In this document: in pieces, positions 13,020 through 26,126 of the stretch
Layout of the letters: each line of letters starts with the position of its first letter
Position numbering within the stretch: the first letter of the stretch is position 1
Assembly: GCF_000150275.1 (NCBI RefSeq)
Contig: NW_002060948.1
Span: 3,114,512 to 3,178,511, forward strand
Direction: 5' to 3'
Source of the DNA: Trichoplax adhaerens
Lineage: Eukaryota > Placozoa > Uniplacotomia > Trichoplacea > Trichoplacidae
Length of the DNA: 64,000 nucleotides
Position numbers and translations under genes: made by a program
The notes under the pieces: generated by a model
Database searches by the model: none
What the model saw: the letters and a program-made list of their open reading frames with translations, nothing else
Told to the model about the DNA's origin: nothing

Positions 13020-14060
13020 AGTCGAGTGTGGTCCGAAACGACTACAGTACTCTAGTCCCTAGTACAGTACAGTGTACGGTATTACCCTTTCACAGTACTG
13101 TACTGTACAGTATACTGTAGCCATTGACAGTACTCTTTAGTATAGAGACGATCGATTTTAAATTGAATGATTTTTTTTTTTTTTAAATTAAGTGATATTA
13201 CGTTGAATCTGTTACTAAATTCTGCTTGGAAAGAGTTCTGTAAGATCGTAGATGTTATTTAAATTAGTACCAGTGATTTAGAAAACAGACACGGAAGATC
13301 CTTGCTAAGTTGTACAGTAAGTAGTACAGGGACCCATTTTTCGATATACTGTATTATTATTCTTATTCTTATAGCAACTGCTGTACGATAGTGCTGTAGA
13401 CGTCGAGCGATTGGACGTCCAACGGACGTTCGATTTTGGACGTTCGGTATGTACGTTCGTTGTCAGATCGGACGTCGACGAACTGTACTGTACAGTGTAC
13501 AGTGTACAGTACAGTGTATACAGTCAGTTTGTATAATCCCACCCCAATACTATACAGTACTGTACAGTACTGTACATACAGTACAGTAGTACAAACTTCT
13601 TTTACAACACTTTGTATTTCAGAGTCATGACTACAGTATACTGTACGCTGTTACGTACTGTACTACTGTACTGTATGTACAGTGTACAGTATAGTATAGT
13701 CTTATACCGTACTGTACAGTACAGTGTACACTATATACTGTAGTGTTAACACTGTACACTGTGTACGTTGGTACGTTCAATGAACGTCCGACGTTCAAAT
13801 TGGACGTTCGTACGTTCGTTCATTAAAACTGGCGAACGTCCACAGTACTACTGTACGATAGCGGTTGCGCGAAATAAAGTCTTCATTAGTAAGAAAAGTC
13901 CGTCTGTCTGAGGGAATGATCAGTCCAGTCCAGGTCTTCATCTAGTAGTCCATGGGGCTTTCAAATACAAGTACAGTACTGTGCGAACAAAATCTCGACA
14001 CTGGGTAACCTACAGTACAGTACAGTACTGTACACTGTACTGTACACTGTACAGTAGAGT
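13020..14060. repeat. Cluster of GTAC-core palindromic repeats
   Basis: Dense overlapping copies of words such as TACTGTACAGTA, GTACAGTAC and ACAGTGTACAGT occur at 13050-13130, 13485-13600, 13625-13760 and 13970-14060. Each word is its own reverse complement or nearly so, so the cluster can pair within itself on either strand. The last block ends about 45 bases before the MRPS24 start codon. Confidence 0.9.
13400..13850. repeat. GACGTTCG / CGAACGTC words flanking the GTAC block
   Basis: Copies of GGACGTTCG and its complement cluster at 13400-13480 and again at 13765-13850, on both sides of the GTAC-rich core. They occur in both orientations, so the two flanks are partly inverted with respect to each other. 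Confidence 0.75.
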
Positions 14061-14101
14061 AGTATCGTTGTACACATTTAAAGTTGAGCACACGCAAGGT
14101 C

Positions 14102-14688
14102 ATGGCGACTCCAAGACTGTGCAGGACAAATTCAAATCTAATTTGTTGCTTTCAAAAGTGTCTGAATGTAAGTGCTATCGCTTATTGCTATGCAAAACAA
14201 TTTTTAAATAGAGAAATTGACTAAAGGATCCCATTTCTATTGTCACACTATAGAATATCCATGCTCCAAGTGGATTACAACGTGCTGGTATTGCTACCAC
14301 CCCTATAATACTAGGGACCAAAGCCAAAAGGCCACCCCGAGGTGTTAACCTCGACAAGCGAATTCGACCATATCGTTATGGCGTTACTGTAGCTTCCGAA
14401 TCACAAAATACTGGCTGTATTAGTGGTAGCCGACAATGGACACGAGAACGCATCACGGATGATTTAATGATTCGTTCTTTTATTCGCGGTACTTTCCTAC
14501 CTTTCCTCGATCACAAGCGTCAAACTGTCGTCATTAAACGCAAGCTCAACACCATTATTGTAGCCTTATTTGTTGTTCCACGCGATCAAATTAGTCGAAT
14601 TTATTTCTTAGTTGGTTATGCTGAAAAATTAATGGGTGCTATGTTTGGTTGTAATGTACAGCTAGTGTTGCAAACGGGCCATTACTAA
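14102..14688 (+). CDS. MRPS24: Mitochondrial small ribosomal subunit protein uS3m (MRPS24)
   Basis: Two exons, 14102-14167 and 14254-14688, join in phase across an 86-base intron (donor GTAAGT, acceptor ATAG) to give 166 residues, close to the 167 I recall for the human protein. Exon 1 encodes MATPRLCRTNSNLICCFQKC, a short Arg-containing, acid-free leader suited to mitochondrial import. Exon 2 has a Pro/Arg-rich middle (TKAKRPPRGVNLDKR) and then the conserved core. RITDDLMIRSFIRGTFLPF corresponds to the family block R(T/I).(E/D)D..(I/L)R.F..GTF, and IYFLVGYAEKLM to YYFLVGYSE.L; the end is VQLVLQTGHY. The protein is a component of the mitoribosomal small subunit, on its mRNA-entry side. An AATAAA at 14952-14957 could be its polyadenylation signal. 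The start is favoured because it gives a leader peptide and an in-phase splice. Confidence 0.92.
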
Positions 14689-16245
14689 TATGAAATGAAG
14701 AATGGAAGGGATACAACGTATGGATTGTACAGCATACTGTAATATTCTTTTGACTAAAATTATGCCCGCAGTGGCAACTGATTATATTATTGGCTGCAGA
14801 CCTAGTCTATCATTGTATTAAAGCACATTTTGGTCAATAGCTACAAATTTCCAACTTTTATCCTCAGCTATGAATAATTGAAACTAGCAGAATAGAATTT
14901 TTATATCTTGTAGCCATATGCTACACATCTCTAGAATAATTGACATGGAAGAATAAATGAATCTCTGTAATGTATCATAGGCAAAGTTTTAAATAATATG
15001 TAAAAGCAACGATAAAAGGCTGTGTTTATTCTATGATAGCACACTCTTTTGCTTGTATTTCTAATTTTAATTCATTTTGCTATTGCTTTGAAGTATCCTG
15101 TGAAATATCGGATGCAGGAAATTGCTAATAAAAGGATATAAATTCAATTGTCAAAATTTGGTATGCCATTTACGCGTATCGGGGTTGAAAATGCTAATGA
15201 AATTTTGCAGATGGCGATGGGCTTACGGATTCATACAATAATCAATAAACTTTCAGATAAATATCCAATAGTTTTATAGTCAGTTTATTGCTAACGGTAA
15301 CTTATCAATTTTTAGAAATTATCAATGCATGATTAATCTTGCTCTCCCATTTATACATTGAGTGGTACGGTACGTCTTCGAAATTGGAGATTCTATTGTA
15401 GCAATTCAATACACTCGGTTCATTAGTTATAAGCATATAAGAGATGCTACTGTAGTTCACACTCAAATACATTATGGTCACCGTTAGGTACAATAATTTT
15501 AGTTACAAAAGACAATGATGTTAAAATCGAAGGTTTATTGATATAGTAAAGATTGAAAATAACTGAAATAAAATTCACACAAGGAATGTCCACACATGCA
15601 TAACTGAAAACCACAAAGTTTAGCGTAAATAAGGGAGACCACTATCTTTATATGAAACGTACAAGTAATAATCCAATTGAATTTCGGCACAGCTATAATT
15701 ATCAAGAGATTGCCAATGTCGTGTTCAATATTAAATATTTCCACTTGAGTTTTAGTTATCACATAAATACTCAAAATATTGACAATAATATAACCAACAT
15801 TTGATAAGAAGGGGTTCACTCTGTAGAAATGCTGCTGCTACAAGCACATCTATTAAATTTCTCATCATCAGTCTACTTATCGTAACGAATTGAAAACCTA
15901 ACTTGACCATAAAAATTTTAAAATAAATTAATAAATCTGCTTTCACTACTATATTGGGTCGCAATGATGGTATTGTGATATAGGGGCTAGCTAAAACATT
16001 CATATTAGATAAAGTACGTGTTCAACTTTATCCTTAAGCTCTGCTGTTGTCGTTTACCGCACTACATACTGATTTATAAGTCCTTATACAGTAGGTATCT
16101 TCAGTTACAAATATGGCAATGCCGTATCCTGCTTCCAAAACAACTTACATATTCTCTTTCTAACAACAAATGTAAAGCATGAAGTATAGCTATAAATGAA
16201 GTAACATATTATTTGTACGTTATTTCATATTTATAATATTAGGTT
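14689..16245. other. Tail-to-tail intergenic space, no confident gene
   Basis: AT-rich space between the MRPS24 and RFESD stops. Several hydrophobic open frames lie on the minus strand (15305-15493, 15535-15819, 15752-16003), but none has a recognisable domain or a coherent exon structure. GTAC-core repeats are essentially absent, unlike the head-to-head spaces. Confidence 0.5.
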
Positions 16246-17872
16246 TTAATTTTTCTTGAGAGTTGGTACTTGAATAGATACACCCGCTGATGCCATAATT
16301 GCTCGATATTTTTCGGATTGGTAATAATCAGAGGGAACTTCTTCTGGAAATTGAGATAACTTAACCCAAATGGAATTTTCCTCAACTTTGACTGCATGAA
16401 CACGTTGTTTCAAGCCTTTTGACTTTATCTTCCCTTCATTAACAAATAAACCTTCACCATTATCCAGAGCTACCACGTAACGATGCCATGGGCAACGAAT
16501 ACATACACGACCACCAATTTCCTACATTATTAAGCAAAATATTTTACATATTGAAATTTCTTACGTAGAACCTTCCTTAAGGAACACTATTAAGATATTA
16601 TTATAACCTTTAGTCCCTTAAAGTGAATTATATAATACATTATTAAACATATCAAGTGTGAAATTAGACTTGGTTTTCATGAGACATTTTGCTGAAGTAG
16701 GTAAGCATACACACTAGTACGGATTATTTCATCGATGAATTAACTACTAAGTATCTTCCTTGGTCTCACAGTATACTATGTCAGCACTTTGGTGCAAAAG
16801 CACTAAATATTATGTTAAAAAATATCATACCACAGGTAACAGCCAAATTCTACTTCGTATTAATTCACACATCCTTAACTGATATCTATTTCATACAATT
16901 TATATCGATAAAGTGCGATAATCCTACCTACCTCGATATCGCCCATGTCCAGTGGCCCTCCAGTGTCTTTAAGGGTATTAAATAAGTAAATAAACAATTT
17001 CTTTAAAAATTAAGCCTACGACTTGTATGATTTCCAATTTAACATAATTAAGTGCAAAACGCTCATTCTACTGAAATGTTTTGTAGTGGTGTAATATTGA
17101 CGGTACAAGAAAAAATAAAACTATTGTAACTTATAAGGGTATCAATCTTCATATAGAACAATGCGAAAAATCAGCTAAAATTATGTATCTACTTTCAACA
17201 ATAATTATTATAAGTGTCTATCACCTTTTACTACTTTATAAGTACTGAAGACAACAGAGAACGGACTGGATTTTTTTTATCAATTTTTCCAGATCCGACT
17301 GCTAACTACTGCAGCAAGATCTTTGATCAGTGGTAAAATTTGCGTTCATATAATGCTCTAATATTGACGATCAACTTGAAAATTACACTATCGAATAATA
17401 TAAAGTTAAAACTTTAAAGCATTCAAGCTAGAATCATCACTGAAAATCAATAAGGCGTAATCAGCACTATCGCATTTATAAGATATATATTTTATACAGT
17501 TTATATCGGCAAGCTGGGTCATATAATAAGCAACTATCCAATTGTAATCGATATAAAAATCATAAATGTAGATGTCAAGATAATTTATTGTTAATGAATG
17601 AATGAATGCATCAATTAAGATCAGACTGAATTGTCACACAAAGTGTAGGGTATAGGGTAGTATTATCGCTTACAATATACAGATACGACATAGTCATAGT
17701 TAATATGATTCTATAACTTACGATAGCATTGCTGATCCATGGCATAGAGTATACCACGGCAATTAAAGATTGCTAAATTTCGGTTATTTACAGTAACTTT
17801 AATCGCTCTCCTGCCACGAATAAGATCTAGCGATCCGACACTGACATACTCATCATTTAACTGCTCTGCCAT
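16246..17872 (-). CDS. RFESD: Rieske [2Fe-2S] domain-containing protein (RFESD-like)
   Basis: Three exons on the minus strand. Exon 1 (17722-17872) encodes MAEQLNDEYVSVGSLDLI and ends in MDQQCY. A 35-base exon (16932-16966) completes the first cluster motif, giving CYHTGGPLDMGDIE. Exon 3 (about 16518 down to the stop at 16246) opens with EIGGRVCIRCPWHRY and ends VSIQVPTLKKN. The pair C-x-H and C-P-W-H supplies the two Cys and two His ligands of a Rieske cluster. The size (about 155 residues, no transmembrane segment) matches the soluble animal RFESD family, whose electron-transfer partners are not well known. The 35-base exon was deduced by matching splice signals to the invariant motif; the joins keep frame. 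Introns are about 0.4 and 0.75 kb. Neighbours give no functional hint. Confidence 0.93.
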
Positions 17873-19617
17873 ATCTTATTACCTTTACTTAGCAAATCGT
17901 AGAATACATGTGTATCCTTTCGATACCTAACAAACGACCTATATTAATATATCAGTAGTGTCAATTAGTAATCTGTTCTTCAATCATTCTTCTAACATTA
18001 TTTACAACAGCAAGAGAAAAAGACCTGTGTTTATATAATATCTAGAATCATAGGAGAATGTAGTAAATATATTGTTTACAATAATAAGACAGAGTTCTAA
18101 ATCATCGATTAATTAGAGCACAGCAAGCGCAATTTTAAATCTACAACTTGGAAATTTACAACCTAGTTTAAATGATAAGCTATCTGCTTACCTAGTTACA
18201 ATTTACCTTCCTATTTTTGAAATTTTTGATGATGAAGTAACTTACTCTAGCTATAGAAAGGAAATCAAACGGTTACATCTAAATTTCTCCTCATATTCTA
18301 GTATGAGCTCTCCAACGTACAATATTGCATGGAACTGCACTGCATAGCGCATAGTGATGTGGTAGCTGGGTAGAACTAGTGCCGTACCGCTTTTTCAGTA
18401 CAGCATCTTCTGTTAGTCCGATCATCTTGACGTCCGGGCTTTTTTTGAAAAAATGAACTATAGTGCCGAAATTCCCTTAGAACGGTATTACTGCATATAC
18501 TGTAGGTGGTCAGCATTGATATATAGTTTATGCAATATAGGACTATATACGAATTTATGCGAGTATATAATTACGGAATATACGTATACAATATTATATG
18601 GAATCGGATCAAAGAAGCGTAAATAAAAAGAGAATACATATTTGCTTATCTTCACTCATATCCAATAAGCCTCTAAAATCAGAATTTAAGATTCCTCAAC
18701 TGTTGATAGGTCAGGACTAGACAAAGTGTACACTGTACATGGATAGGCAGTAACTGTTTACCGCTACCATAAAGCAATTTTCATGTTCTTACGTTTACAT
18801 TTCAAATCGATGAAATGTAGTGTTATCTAGATATATATGAGTGTATGATGTGCATTTATCATATACGAGTGTTCGAAACAATACGTCTATATTTTAAATA
18901 GTGGACAGAATAATGACACGGATAAGACAATCAGGTCCACTGCATATCGATACGGTTTTATTCATAATTATCCCAATGTTTTCTTGCGATATTTCTGTAC
19001 ATTCAATTAAAATTATCATAACCAATCAGGCTATGATAACAGCATACATGTTTCAAAATATAAGCATTAGGCTTTCATTGTAGAAAATCAATCACCCGCA
19101 ACGAAATTTATGACTACAGCAACGCTGAACATGTACATTGTACAGTATCAATTCGATATTAATCTCTACACAGTATGTAGGGTAGTATTTACCTAACTTG
19201 ATAAGTAAAATAATCTCGAATTTATACGAAACATATATTCGTAAAATTCTTCGTAAAGAAAAGATTTTTATAAAAATATATAGTAGGCAATCAGATAATC
19301 AGAGATTACGAATCAAGTATTAGATAAGCAATACAACACCGCACAATACATGACAGCTTGCAAATCATATAATATCTTTCAACTCAATGTGTGTTCCAAA
19401 TAAGTTTTAATTGTAAATTTTACAGTTAGATGCGCATATTATAAGCAATAACTGCTGTATATCGTAGGTGCCACTAGCTATCCGAATTGGAAGCTTACCC
19501 TAATGCAGCAAGATTTTTTAAAACAATTAGAATGATTAATTTATACTTCAATATTTCTAATTCCTTAGGGCAATTATACGAGCAACTGTAAATATTGATA
19601 GCTTTAACGTGATAATT
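17873..19617. other. Intergenic space between RFESD start and ABCF3 stop
   Basis: It should contain the RFESD promoter. There is one short GTAC-type word cluster (AGTGTACACTGTACATGG, near 18725). A 60-codon frame at 18901-19083 (plus) has no motif. Nothing else is supportable. Confidence 0.5.
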
Positions 19618-22600
19618 CTAAGAGATTTCCTTTTCCATAATCCTTTTAAATTCTGCGAATCCTCCTTCGAGCCTTTTTAATTTACCACGCCCAGGGCATG
19701 TCCAAAATTCGTTACAAACTGATTCAACTAGATATTGATCGTGAGATACTAATACCACACCACCCTATTTACAAGAACACGAAAAATAAAATAAATTTAA
19801 ATTAACAAAATAAACTATAGCCTAATTACGTAATCAGCTATATAGATTAAATCCTATACTAATACTCATGTTGAGACGTAGGATATGAAAAGGATTACAG
19901 TAAGTACTGGATTTTCACAAAACATTTATGAGATAGATACAGATTAATCAGCATCAGAACATATCAAATAGAAATTTTAGTACCTTGAACTTTGACAAGG
20001 CTTTACCCAGAGCTTCAACACTTTCTATATCCAAGTGATTGGTCGGTTCATCCATAATAATTACATGCGGACTTATCATAATATGAAAAATTGCCATTAA
20101 GTGATATACAGTATGTAATAACTTGTTAAAATTTACTATAATAATCAAGTCAAACTTTAGATCATAAACAAATAATAGCACAGTTGCACAACATACGTTT
20201 TCCAAGTCATCAACGCAAACGCTGTGCGACTTTTTTGTCCACCAGAAAGTGTATATACCGGTCGAAGAGCAAGATCTCCACTGACACCAAAGCTACCTAA
20301 ATGACGTCTATATTCTTCTGCTTTGCTTCCTATCATGTAAATGTAATATGCCTTAGGAGATAGTATTTGATATATTGCTACAAGCTGATAGTATACAAGC
20401 GGTGATTCCATAATCTCGTAGCTATCCATTTCCAATACTCACATTGGTATAACACAAAATTGTTGCACTTACCGGGGAATCGGGCTTGTAAAAGCTCAAC
20501 AGAAGACATCTTCATATCCATCTGATCAACATGATGCTGGGAAAAATAACCTACCTTCAAGTTACTAGTAAGAGTTAAATAAAAAGCAGTAAATTAAGCA
20601 GTTACTCTCGCTTTACAGTTATTAACGCAAATGAAATGCAAATTCTATGAACAAAAATTTATATATCTATACCGGTGTGCGCGTCTATAACCTTCTCCTG
20701 GAGATAACTCGCCAAGTAACAATCTAATTAGAGTAGTCTTGCCAGTACCATTGGCACCAATCTTATAACGATATCAAATAGTAGCAACAATCAAATTAAG
20801 AAGTGAAATAAAACTGATAATTTTCAACTGCTGCCAACGCACATATATACCACACTATCCTATACTAAGACAATTTATACTTACAATAGCAATTCTGGAG
20901 TCCATAGTAACACAGAAATCTAGCTTCTTAAATAATTGTAAGCTAGCTTCATAACCGAAGGTAACCTTCATAAATTGCAAATCAGTTTAGAACCCTATTG
21001 AATTACTTACGTATAGCCTACATTATCAGTACACAATATCATATTTGATACTTTCTATGCTTACTAAATTTTCAAAATAACGATAGTACTATGGTAACGC
21101 TGTCATTGATGCTATAACTTTTCATAATGCATGAGCGATAGTAGATTGCAAACATAGCTACCTCATCCAACTGTAAAATAGGAGGAGATAAGGCGTCAGG
21201 CATCGGGAATCTGTAATAGCGTTATAAATAAATTACGGATTTAGAAAAAGACAATTAAATTTCTAGGTGAGGATATCATGAATTCTCCACAATTAATCAA
21301 ATAAACTTACTTCAAAACTACTTCAGATTCTGACTTTACTGGAGTTAGTACTGGCCTATTTAAAAAATATTTTATCATGATATAGCAAATCACTAAGGCA
21401 GATTAGGCAAATTATCATATAATATATATGTATTACTAAATAAGCTTACAATTTTTCTAAGGCTTTTATTTTACTTTGCACTTGCGATGCTCTATTAGCG
21501 TTGCATCGAAAACGGTCAATAAATATCTAGAAATTGATAATAAAAGTTAAAAATAATAAATGCCGAGCGAAAGGGGGAGAATTGAAAGTAATTCCCAACA
21601 AATTTATTATCGATTCTACTGTAAATACTACGAAAAAATTAAGAAAGATACGGCCATGCTTTACTCTAATATAACACTATCGACAATCTTGAATTCTCGA
21701 TTATAACTATTGTAGTTACGATTGAGCTGCAAAGACGGTAGTGAGATTTTCCTCAACGCTACATAAACCGCATTTAGATCGTTGTAAGAAAAATTTTACT
21801 ACGGCTGATAATATAATTTATTTACCTGAAGATGTTCCCGGTATTGTATTTGGGCTTCATATTCTCGTTGTTGATTCTTTAATTTTTCGGTCATCGAGTT
21901 GAGAAATGTCTAAATTGATTCATTGTACCAAGTTATAGAATAACTTTACAGACACTTTCCCATCTATGATTCTGGCAATGTATCATTGTAACCAACCTCA
22001 TAATTTCCATGATAGCTATCGAGTCTTTCTGAATGCATATGAATGATATCCGTTGGCACAAAGTCCAAGAAGTTCTTATCGTGAGAAACCGTTAACAAGA
22101 TTGTCGGCCAGCTCTATGGTGAGATAACAGTTAGGTAATGTTGTGAAATTTACATGGTCTAAGCCAGAAATTATAGACTAACAAGCAAATAATTTTCCAG
22201 CCACAGAATAGCCTTGATATCTAACATATTTGTAGGTTCTTTATAATGAAATTAGAAGAGTCAGTCAAAATTTGTGCAATATTTCACGCATAAAAAATTG
22301 ATCTCTTGTAATGATAATACATAAATCAAAAACACTTTACCATCCAACAGAAGTAAATCCGGCCTATATCACAGGTTTGAGAGGAAAGAATATACCAATG
22401 ATATAAATTATTGATAGAAAATGTAAAATTCATGTAATGAAGTTACACTTACTCAACAAACAGTGCGCGTGCTAAAGCTAGTCGCATTCTCCAACCACCT
22501 GATAACTCTCTAAATTATAAGTAAATAGTCATAACAGCTTAATTTTTAATCATGTCGCTAGGTATATATATCTTACATCTAACAAATAGTTATGTTTAGA

Positions 22601-25504
22601 TTAATAAACAATATCTTACTTTGTAGTCTTTGTTTGCATCTGAGTAGAAAATCCTAAACCTTGCAGAATTACGGAAGCCCTAAAAATTAAAATGAATACT
22701 ATTTTTAAATAATTATTTATAAATTTGATAATACAAAACCATTCATATGCGGTTGTAGTCTATTCAGTTTATTATAAAATTGACCTTGCAGGTGCCTTAT
22801 CAGCTTCAATTTCACTCAATTTTCCATAAACCTAGTAAAAATCTGGGAGTCAGGTAACTTTAACTACTGAAAGATGAAAGTAAAAGCAGTACAATCTTAC
22901 AAATGATAGACGTTCGTGTAAATTATGATCCTCGCTACCACTATCCCTGGGAAATAGTAAAGAAATACCTTTAATACGCATAAACGTTAACACTACCAAA
23001 AATGTCAAATATTTCATGGGAAGATAAGGTTTTTTACTTTGAATTAACTTGAAGATTAAGTTCTTTCTCTTCACGAAGTAATTGCTCTCTTTGCTGATCA
23101 CATTCGAGTACACTTTGCAAGACTGCAGTATCATCACCAGCTACCTACATGACAACAAAAATTTAATTATAATACAAGAATTAAATTCCTAAATCAACTT
23201 CAAACTCTGTAACATCGTCAATATATCGTCTTACTAAAAAGAAATTTTTACCTCTTGCTCAACGTGAAGGACAGTAAAATGTGATGGTATTTTCAACTCT
23301 CCTCTTGAAAATTTTGAAAAGTGAATTTAAGTAAGAAATATAACGTATTTTCAAGGGCAATAAACGTTATATGGAAGGTGTGTTAAGAACAATACCCTGA
23401 GATTGCGCGCAGTAAGGTTGTTTTTCCGATTCCGTTTCGTCCAACTAGTCCATACCTTCGACCACGAACTAAAATCACTTCAGCATCTCGTAAAAGAGTC
23501 CTGGCGTTGAAATATTATCATTATAAAATGTAATTGAATATCATGTTCTACATACATTTATAAATGCTAGACCAAAGAGAAATCTAATTACTTTCATACG
23601 TTTTCGAATTTGTTACTACAAAAGCATCCTATTCTAAATCACATTTTAAGCAATATTGGAGAGTTTACAATATTGTCCTGTACATAGCTGCGCTTGTCAT
23701 AGTAAAATTTTTTACAAATCAGTAATTTCTTACTATAAGATAAAGATGAATACGTGTCTAAGCATGGTGTAAGACCCAAAATGCAGTACTGTATATACGA
23801 CATATATATTTATGATCTTTATGTTCTAGTGTACGATTTCAACTTTAAAACTATTTCATTCTCAAAGGAATTACTACCCTACGTCAAACAATAATGGATA
23901 CCGTTAGCTATCATCTAGTAATCCAAGATGAATGATGTAAATATGCATACCTATCAGCGTAGGAAAGATCAAAATTTTGGATATTAATGTCAGCCGTTTT
24001 AGCTCCACTAGAGTCCAGCTTTGCTTCACGTTTATTTAATGCTTGGCTTGCGATAACTCCGCCATGAAATGAATTACTAAGTAGACGAGTAATTGTAAAT
24101 CAAATGATGAGGTAATACTTAACGTTAGCGAAGTAAATTAGGAACTAACTATACCTATTAGAAAGCTGCCCTTTATTATCAGAGTCTTTTGCAGCTCTCT
24201 TATCTTGCTTAGCTTTCATGCGTGCTTCAGCTTTTTCGAGTTTTTTCCTATCTACAGCCTACACCCAAATGAATACTTTACTATTTATTATAGGTATCGG
24301 TATATATAAGTGCTAAATCGTATTACAATATAAGCCCTAGGATTAAAGTAGAACTGACCAAATAAATGTTGTTGTGAATAAAAGGATTTACTTACAGATA
24401 CATTAGTTTGTGCGGAAAGCCAAATATTAGACTGTATAAGGTCGTCCTCTAGATGTAAGATGTAATAGTAACATGAGATTAGTAGAGTAAGATCGAATTC
24501 AAGAAGAAAATGACATTAAGATTGTTATGCTGTATATACCTTGTTGACGTGCGATTTCTCCAAGATGAATGGAGTTTTGTAATCGAGATGTAGCGGTAAC
24601 CTCGTCTTCTGGATCCCTACAGTATCATAGTAAATATTACAGAATCAAGATGACCAGATTACTATTGTAGGACTAGATAAAATAACTTAGACTGTGAAAG
24701 CTTACTTCGTATTTAATTTAATCAGATCGCAGCATAAATTTTTAATCGTGTCATCATCACCACCTATTTCTTGCAAAATGTCACCGATAGCATCATACAA
24801 TTCGTCGTCGTTATTGAAATCTTCTCCATCAATTATTCCTTTATGAAGATAATCCAAAGGAATGTTAGAAATGACGGAAAAGAATAAGTGATAACATACA
24901 AGATAGAGAGAGCAATATGACGTTCCTAATTTATTACAGATTGTGTGACAAGCGATGATTCTAAATTGCAACGACTGTTCTAGCTATAACCACGAATCAC
25001 AAGAATGCGAATAGTCTATGCTAGTAGGTTATCAAGGAAAGCTACACCAGTAATTTAGTCCTGTTATAGTACATTATGATTCTATGATATGAATCAACAG
25101 CGACATGATAGAATTTACCTTGGTCAATTCTGAACTCTTATTATAGCTTAATACGTGTGTACTCTGTATTCAGGGAGCACAAATATATTATAAATGAATT
25201 TCAATGATAACTTCTAGAAAGCTTTCCATTGACATTTTTTTTTTTATTTCTACTGAATCCATTGCCACGTCGAATGAATGTATAGTACTATACTGTACTG
25301 TACAGTACAGTACACCATCTTAGAATAGTTCATGATGCTACTGTCTAACCCTAGTCTATGATGTTAGTAGAATCAAACTAAAGCTAAAGTATGTTCATTT
25401 TATAACCAATAATAAGCAGTAAAGCTCTTACCATTTAAGTAATTAAACATCTCATCGTCGATTTGAGGAAATTGTCGGAGAATTAATTCGCCGGCAGAAG
25501 CCAT
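19618..25504 (-). CDS. ABCF3: ABC transporter-family ATPase F3 (ABCF3)
   Basis: A many-exon gene for a soluble twin-ATPase ABC protein (no membrane segments) of the ABCF group, which acts in translation and ribosome-related control. The start exon (ATG at 25502-25504) reads MASAGELILRQFPQIDDEMF, close to animal ABCF3 N-termini. An acidic N-terminal region follows (EIGGDDDTIKNLC, near 24740-24790), then a Lys/Glu-rich linker (near 24180-24250). First ATPase: Walker A GRNGIGKTT (near 23420), signature ELSGGWRMRLALARAL (near 22465-22510) and Walker B LLLLDEPTN split by an intron (near 22210-22340). Second ATPase: Walker A GANGTGKTT (near 20735), signature LSGGQKSRTAFAL (20215-20260) and Walker B IIMDEPTNHLD (20020-20065). 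The C-terminus reads LEGGFAEFKRIMEKEIS then stop. All nucleotide-binding motifs are intact in both halves. It lies head-to-head with the LPCAT3-like gene on its right. Confidence 0.95.
25283..25314. repeat. Short GTAC palindrome run in first ABCF3 intron
   Basis: A run of overlapping TACTGTAC/GTACAGTAC words lies about 190 bases inside the ABCF3 gene from its start codon. It is the same family as the upstream cluster. Confidence 0.8.
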
Positions 25505-25599
25505 GATTGATAGTAGTTGTACTGTAGTAGTGCGAGGCGGAGGCGTTTTACGCTACACCAGCGTGCAGTACAGTATTTTACCTTGGTGTCTAACGTGCT

Positions 25600-26045
25600 A
25601 TGTACTGTAGAAATGTACTGTACACTGTACAGTATATGCGATACTGCTGTAACTGTACCTGTGTTCTCTTTGATCTCTATGGCAGACAGCTTTCACATGA
25701 CGGTGTTCCAAGAAGTGCCTTCCAAACTACTTTATAGTACTGTACACTGTAGAGTCATGGTACAGTACTGCGCAAAACAGGACTCTACAGCGGCGACACA
25801 GTAGAGTGTGAAGTAATTATTATTATTTTCGATGGCACCCCTTCGTTCAAAAATTAAAGTTGTATGCAATTCCTGTATAATATTTATATATATACATGTA
25901 GAAGGATATCTCCACTGATACAACTACATATAGAATTGATCTAGTTTGGGCCTGATTTAACTTACACAATTATATCTTTTTCAGGATGCTATCGAAATTA
26001 ATCAAGACTGTACAGTGTACAGTACTAGATCTGCATGTACTGTAG
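25600..26045. repeat. GTAC-core palindromic repeat cluster
   Basis: Words such as TGTACTGTACACTGTACAGT (25614-25633), AGTACTGTACACTGTA (near 25737) and GTACAGTGTACAGTAC (near 26009) are scattered here, starting about 100 bases upstream of the ABCF3 start codon. Confidence 0.85.
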
Positions 26046-26126
26046 TTCATGCTCAGAATGAATGACTATAGTGTATAGGATATCATCGTCGACTTAAACC
26101 ACCATACTGTAATACAGAGGCTACTC

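Larger units (their letters stand above)
12773..14101. promoter_or_regulatory. Divergent intergenic region between FARSB and MRPS24
   Basis: This 1.33 kb space separates two opposed start codons, so it must contain the promoters of both genes. It is unusually rich in GTAC-core palindromic words and in GACGTTCG/CGAACGTC words (annotated separately), with a T-run at 13171-13184. No TATA box or initiator can be assigned with confidence. The promoter role is inferred from position only. Confidence 0.55.

Noticed and set aside
13436-13630. Tyr/Thr/Val-rich frame through the GTAC repeats
   Set aside because: The peptide merely translates the repeat words (TVQYCTVYS type); the same pattern appears at every GTAC cluster.
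15535-16003. Overlapping hydrophobic minus-strand frames that could be a receptor fragment
   Set aside because: No DRY, NPxxY or other family motif, no consistent splice borders, and AT-rich DNA readily gives hydrophobic frames.
25517-25923. Frames on both strands beside the ABCF3 start
   Set aside because: Same repeat-derived Cys/Thr/Val/Tyr pattern, with no independent coding evidence.
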